Source of the DNA: Pseudeuparius sepicola
Lineage: Eukaryota; Arthropoda; Insecta; Coleoptera; Anthribidae
Direction of reading: 5' to 3'
Assembly: GCA_963920635.1 (NCBI GenBank)
Contig: OY987306.1
Span: forward strand, 13,472,001 to 13,536,000
DNA: 64,000 nucleotides
How positions within the stretch are numbered: the stretch's first letter is position 1; each line of letters opens with the position of its first letter. Below the pieces are notes generated by a model. It searched no databases, had not been told where the DNA came from, and saw nothing but the letters and a program-made list of their open reading frames with translations. A program made the translations under genes and the position numbers. This document shows positions 61,701 to 64,000 of the stretch, piece by piece.

Positions 61701-61960
61701 TCTAAGTAATGTTGTGCATTCATAGACCTCGTACGTATAGGGACCAACTCCGTATGAGCATCGAAACAAATTTCCCACCAAAACATTTTAGAGCCACCAC
61801 CAAGAGGTACTTTAGGAGAAATATTGCAACTGGCAAACCTTTTCCTTGTCTTTGCCAGGCACGCTCACGTTCATCTGGAACTTTAAGGCTAACTCTAGTT
61901 TCATCGGAGAACAGAACTTGTTCCAATCTCTGAACTTTGTGTTCTCTGCGGTAAGCAATG

Positions 61961-62935
61961 GTTTTGTCCGGTGCGCCAACGTGGCCACCTACTTAGATAG
62001 AAAAGATATAATATATCAAACTACCCTTATTGAATTTATCAAAGATTATAGTATCATTTTGAGATCTATTTATGTAATATATATTGTTTTAAAATTTGTG
62101 TGAAATATTGATAATATGTATATACTTAAAAAAAGGCGGTTCTATTGGCACCGTTTTTTTTAAGTATTTTTTTATTTGATATAATAATTTTGGCTTCTTT
62201 TTAACAAAACAGCAGGCATTTTGGCCAAAAATGGAAATACAATGTTCTTATTTTGCAGACGTCCAACATTGCTCTTGTAAAAATCTATGGAAAATAGCTA
62301 TTTGTCAGGAAATACTTTTTTAATGGCTTCCAATTTCTGTTCAGTCAATTAGCAAAAATGTTCGGAATTAACCAGGACATTGTGTTCAGACTTTGCCAGT
62401 TATTTATAGCGGAGATTTCGTTGTCGAGACGGGCGATTTTTTCGGCTTCGGAAAATAAATCTTCTGGGATCTCCATTTCAATTTAAACGAGCCTTTCCAC
62501 TAAATTAATTTCTTCGCACTGGGTTTCGTTGTTCTTTCAAAACATTTTTAGTGAATTAGAGTTATTCTGCTAAGGCGAAGTAAAAGTAATTCGTTCCTTC
62601 ATTTTTTGCATACACAATACATTCAAGAATTTTAATTATTAGACATTATTATTTGAAAACTTTTTTGAAAAAAAAGGCGTCGTATGATCGACTGTCATAA
62701 GCTTATAATTCCATAAATAAAACGTAGAACAAAAATGGATATCGACGAAGATATATAACCAACCAGAAGAAAACACTGTAAACGTAGCATCCTCTCATTC
62801 CGTTCCGTTTACTGCCAGAACCAGAGAACTTGCATGATTAATACGTACAAAATCGTTTTTTAGTTGTTTTTCAACTTAATTTACTTACAATTATTTACAT
62901 ATAATTACTTATTAGCACCATAGATTATTTGTCAA
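61961..62935. other. No gene seen
   Basis: AT-rich; no domain, RNA gene or clear repeat recognised. Confidence 0.4.
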
Positions 62936-63286
62936 TGGTAGAACACAACACTCCCTCGATCACCGGTGCAGCAAGGACTGTGGTAGACTCCACCTCACCT
63001 TTGTTATTACTTGTGGCAGTAATAAATATACACCATATTATTGCTTTTGGTAGCAATAATATCAACCTCAACCACTGCTTTTGGCGATAATGATTACAAC
63101 ATTCCTGAGCATTCAAGAACACAATACACCCTCAATCAGTGGCGCAGTATGGTGGACTATATCACACATTTTTATTAAGTACTTGTTGGGGCAGTAATAA
63201 ATGCACGCCACATTATTGATTTTGGTATTAATGATATGAACTTCCATTATTACTCCTGCCGGTATATAATGATTACAACATTCCTT
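62936..63286. repeat. Tandem duplication with about 180-bp period
   Basis: 62936-63107 and 63117-63286 share GAACACAAYAC, GGCAGTAATAAAT and AATGATTACAACATTCCT in order, with many substitutions. It may be a two-unit remnant of a satellite. 63287-64000 after it shows nothing. Confidence 0.75.
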
Positions 63287-64000
63287 GGATGAATAATAAT
63301 TTTAATATGGAAAACGCAAATAGAAATGTGACTGAAATATCAATTTCAAATTTTAATTTTGGAGCGAAAACAAATTAAAACAGCTAAATTATAATGTCTT
63401 ACAATACAATTCTTAGGACTCTATAAGTTCAGGTATAGGTAATTTAGTTATTAGTTTTCTTTTCCTATCACACTTTATGCAAACATATTTGGTGTAGCGT
63501 GCGGAAATTTCAACAATGGTTCTGACAGTACATGTGTAGCTTTGTCTATGCTGAAACAGATCCATGGAGTTATTATGTGAGGCCCCTCACCTTACTGATG
63601 GAAATCACTGATACTGATAGATAGTAAGTTTGAAAAAACTTATTGGATTATTTACCCAAGAATTTACCCTTAAGCAAATAGGTTAAACTATCAAAATAGC
63701 CTTAATAATTACTGAGTGCATTTTTGGGAACAAAGTATAATTAGTACTAAATTAATAATTTATATAAATCGCACTTTTCAGACATCTGAGGAGGCACCTC
63801 TCTATATGCCAATTTTATTTGTTTTTCGAGCAAAAGTTTTATAATGAGTATAAATGTTTCATCTATAGCAGCACAAATTTGTGTAAAAAATAGAAAGGAT
63901 CAGTAAAGAAAATGAAGCTATTTCTTGTAGTGTTCAAGGATCGGAGGCGTTGGAGTTATAGCCTCGCAAAAGTCAGTAGGCACAGCTTACCCTAACATAG
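63287..64000. other. No gene seen
   Basis: AT-rich DNA to the window edge without supported ORFs. Confidence 0.4.

Larger units (their letters stand above)
59859..61960 (-). mobile_element. Tc1-type transposon relic, split by a Penelope-like element
   Basis: The left end has TACTCCTGGACAAAATTAAC, the terminal sequence of Tc1-type elements. Minus-strand transposase pieces lie on both sides of the Penelope insertion: 61711-61930 has VLFSDETRVSLKVPDERER (first Asp), and 60330-60564 has a decayed QNNAHPHVAIEHLWDYLKKK, where the second Asp is now Asn. The right terminal repeat was not found. Confidence 0.8.

Overview
The window is animal DNA, most likely from an insect. It is AT-rich and carries two exons that match the Ig2 and Ig3 domains of the axon-guidance receptor Roundabout (Robo), both on the minus strand, phase 1 at both ends, with clean splice sites at 14089-14370 and 1487-1753. 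No Ig1 exon is visible, so everything above 14.4 kb is probably the upstream Robo intron (inference). Nearly all other content is transposable elements. A beetle-like or other arthropod host fits the BEL/Pao, DUF4817-type, Tc1, Harbinger, hAT, Penelope, errantivirus-type Gypsy and Polinton elements, but I cannot name the species.

Layout: 0.2-14 kb holds Robo exons separated by a 12.3-kb intron with a hAT relic touching the Ig3 splice donor, three MITE-like fold-back elements, a DUF4817 DDE transposon and a 5'-truncated BEL/Pao retrotransposon. 14.4-26 kb is mostly unrecognised intron DNA with a long (TA)n tract, a Harbinger relic, a palindromic short-repeat array, a Tc1 relic, a 1.5-kb fold-back transposon with about 577-bp arms, a 164-bp perfect direct repeat and a hammerhead-like motif. 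26-59 kb is a three-level nest: an old plus-strand errantivirus-type Gypsy (Gypsy-2, 26142 to about 59007) is interrupted by a younger minus-strand Gypsy (Gypsy-1, about 28080-55574), whose integrase gene is interrupted by a 19,385-bp Polinton/Maverick (31083-50467) with 107-bp terminal inverted repeats and a 6-bp target duplication CATAAG. 59-64 kb contains a Tc1 relic split by a 5'-truncated Penelope-like element with a 10-bp target duplication, and a tandem duplication of about 180 bp.

The Polinton has the expected virus-like set: PLA2-like minor virion protein, adenain-type protease, penton, double-jelly-roll capsid, packaging ATPase, integrase with a terminal chromodomain-like segment, protein-primed DNA polymerase B and small conserved proteins. 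It also carries cargo I do not recognise: a small predicted membrane glycoprotein, a Y/G/W repeat protein, an acidic Cys/His protein, a three-exon proline/glutamine repeat protein and an orphan protein beside polB.

The strongest candidates for something new are: (1) a TARG1/OARD1-like macro domain fused to the C terminus of the Gypsy-1 integrase, with the catalytic Lys and Asp retained; (2) a canonical A_AAA_AAC slippery site at the end of the Polinton PLA2 gene, 8 nt before a 10-nt long-range pairing, placing the ATG-less protease ORF in the -1 frame; (3) a two-zinc-finger ORF joined to the packaging ATPase by a frame change; (4) the Polinton's iterated terminal 15-mers, recurrent TATA plus TCAGT promoters and unusual cargo. 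All calls are by eye; no database search was run.
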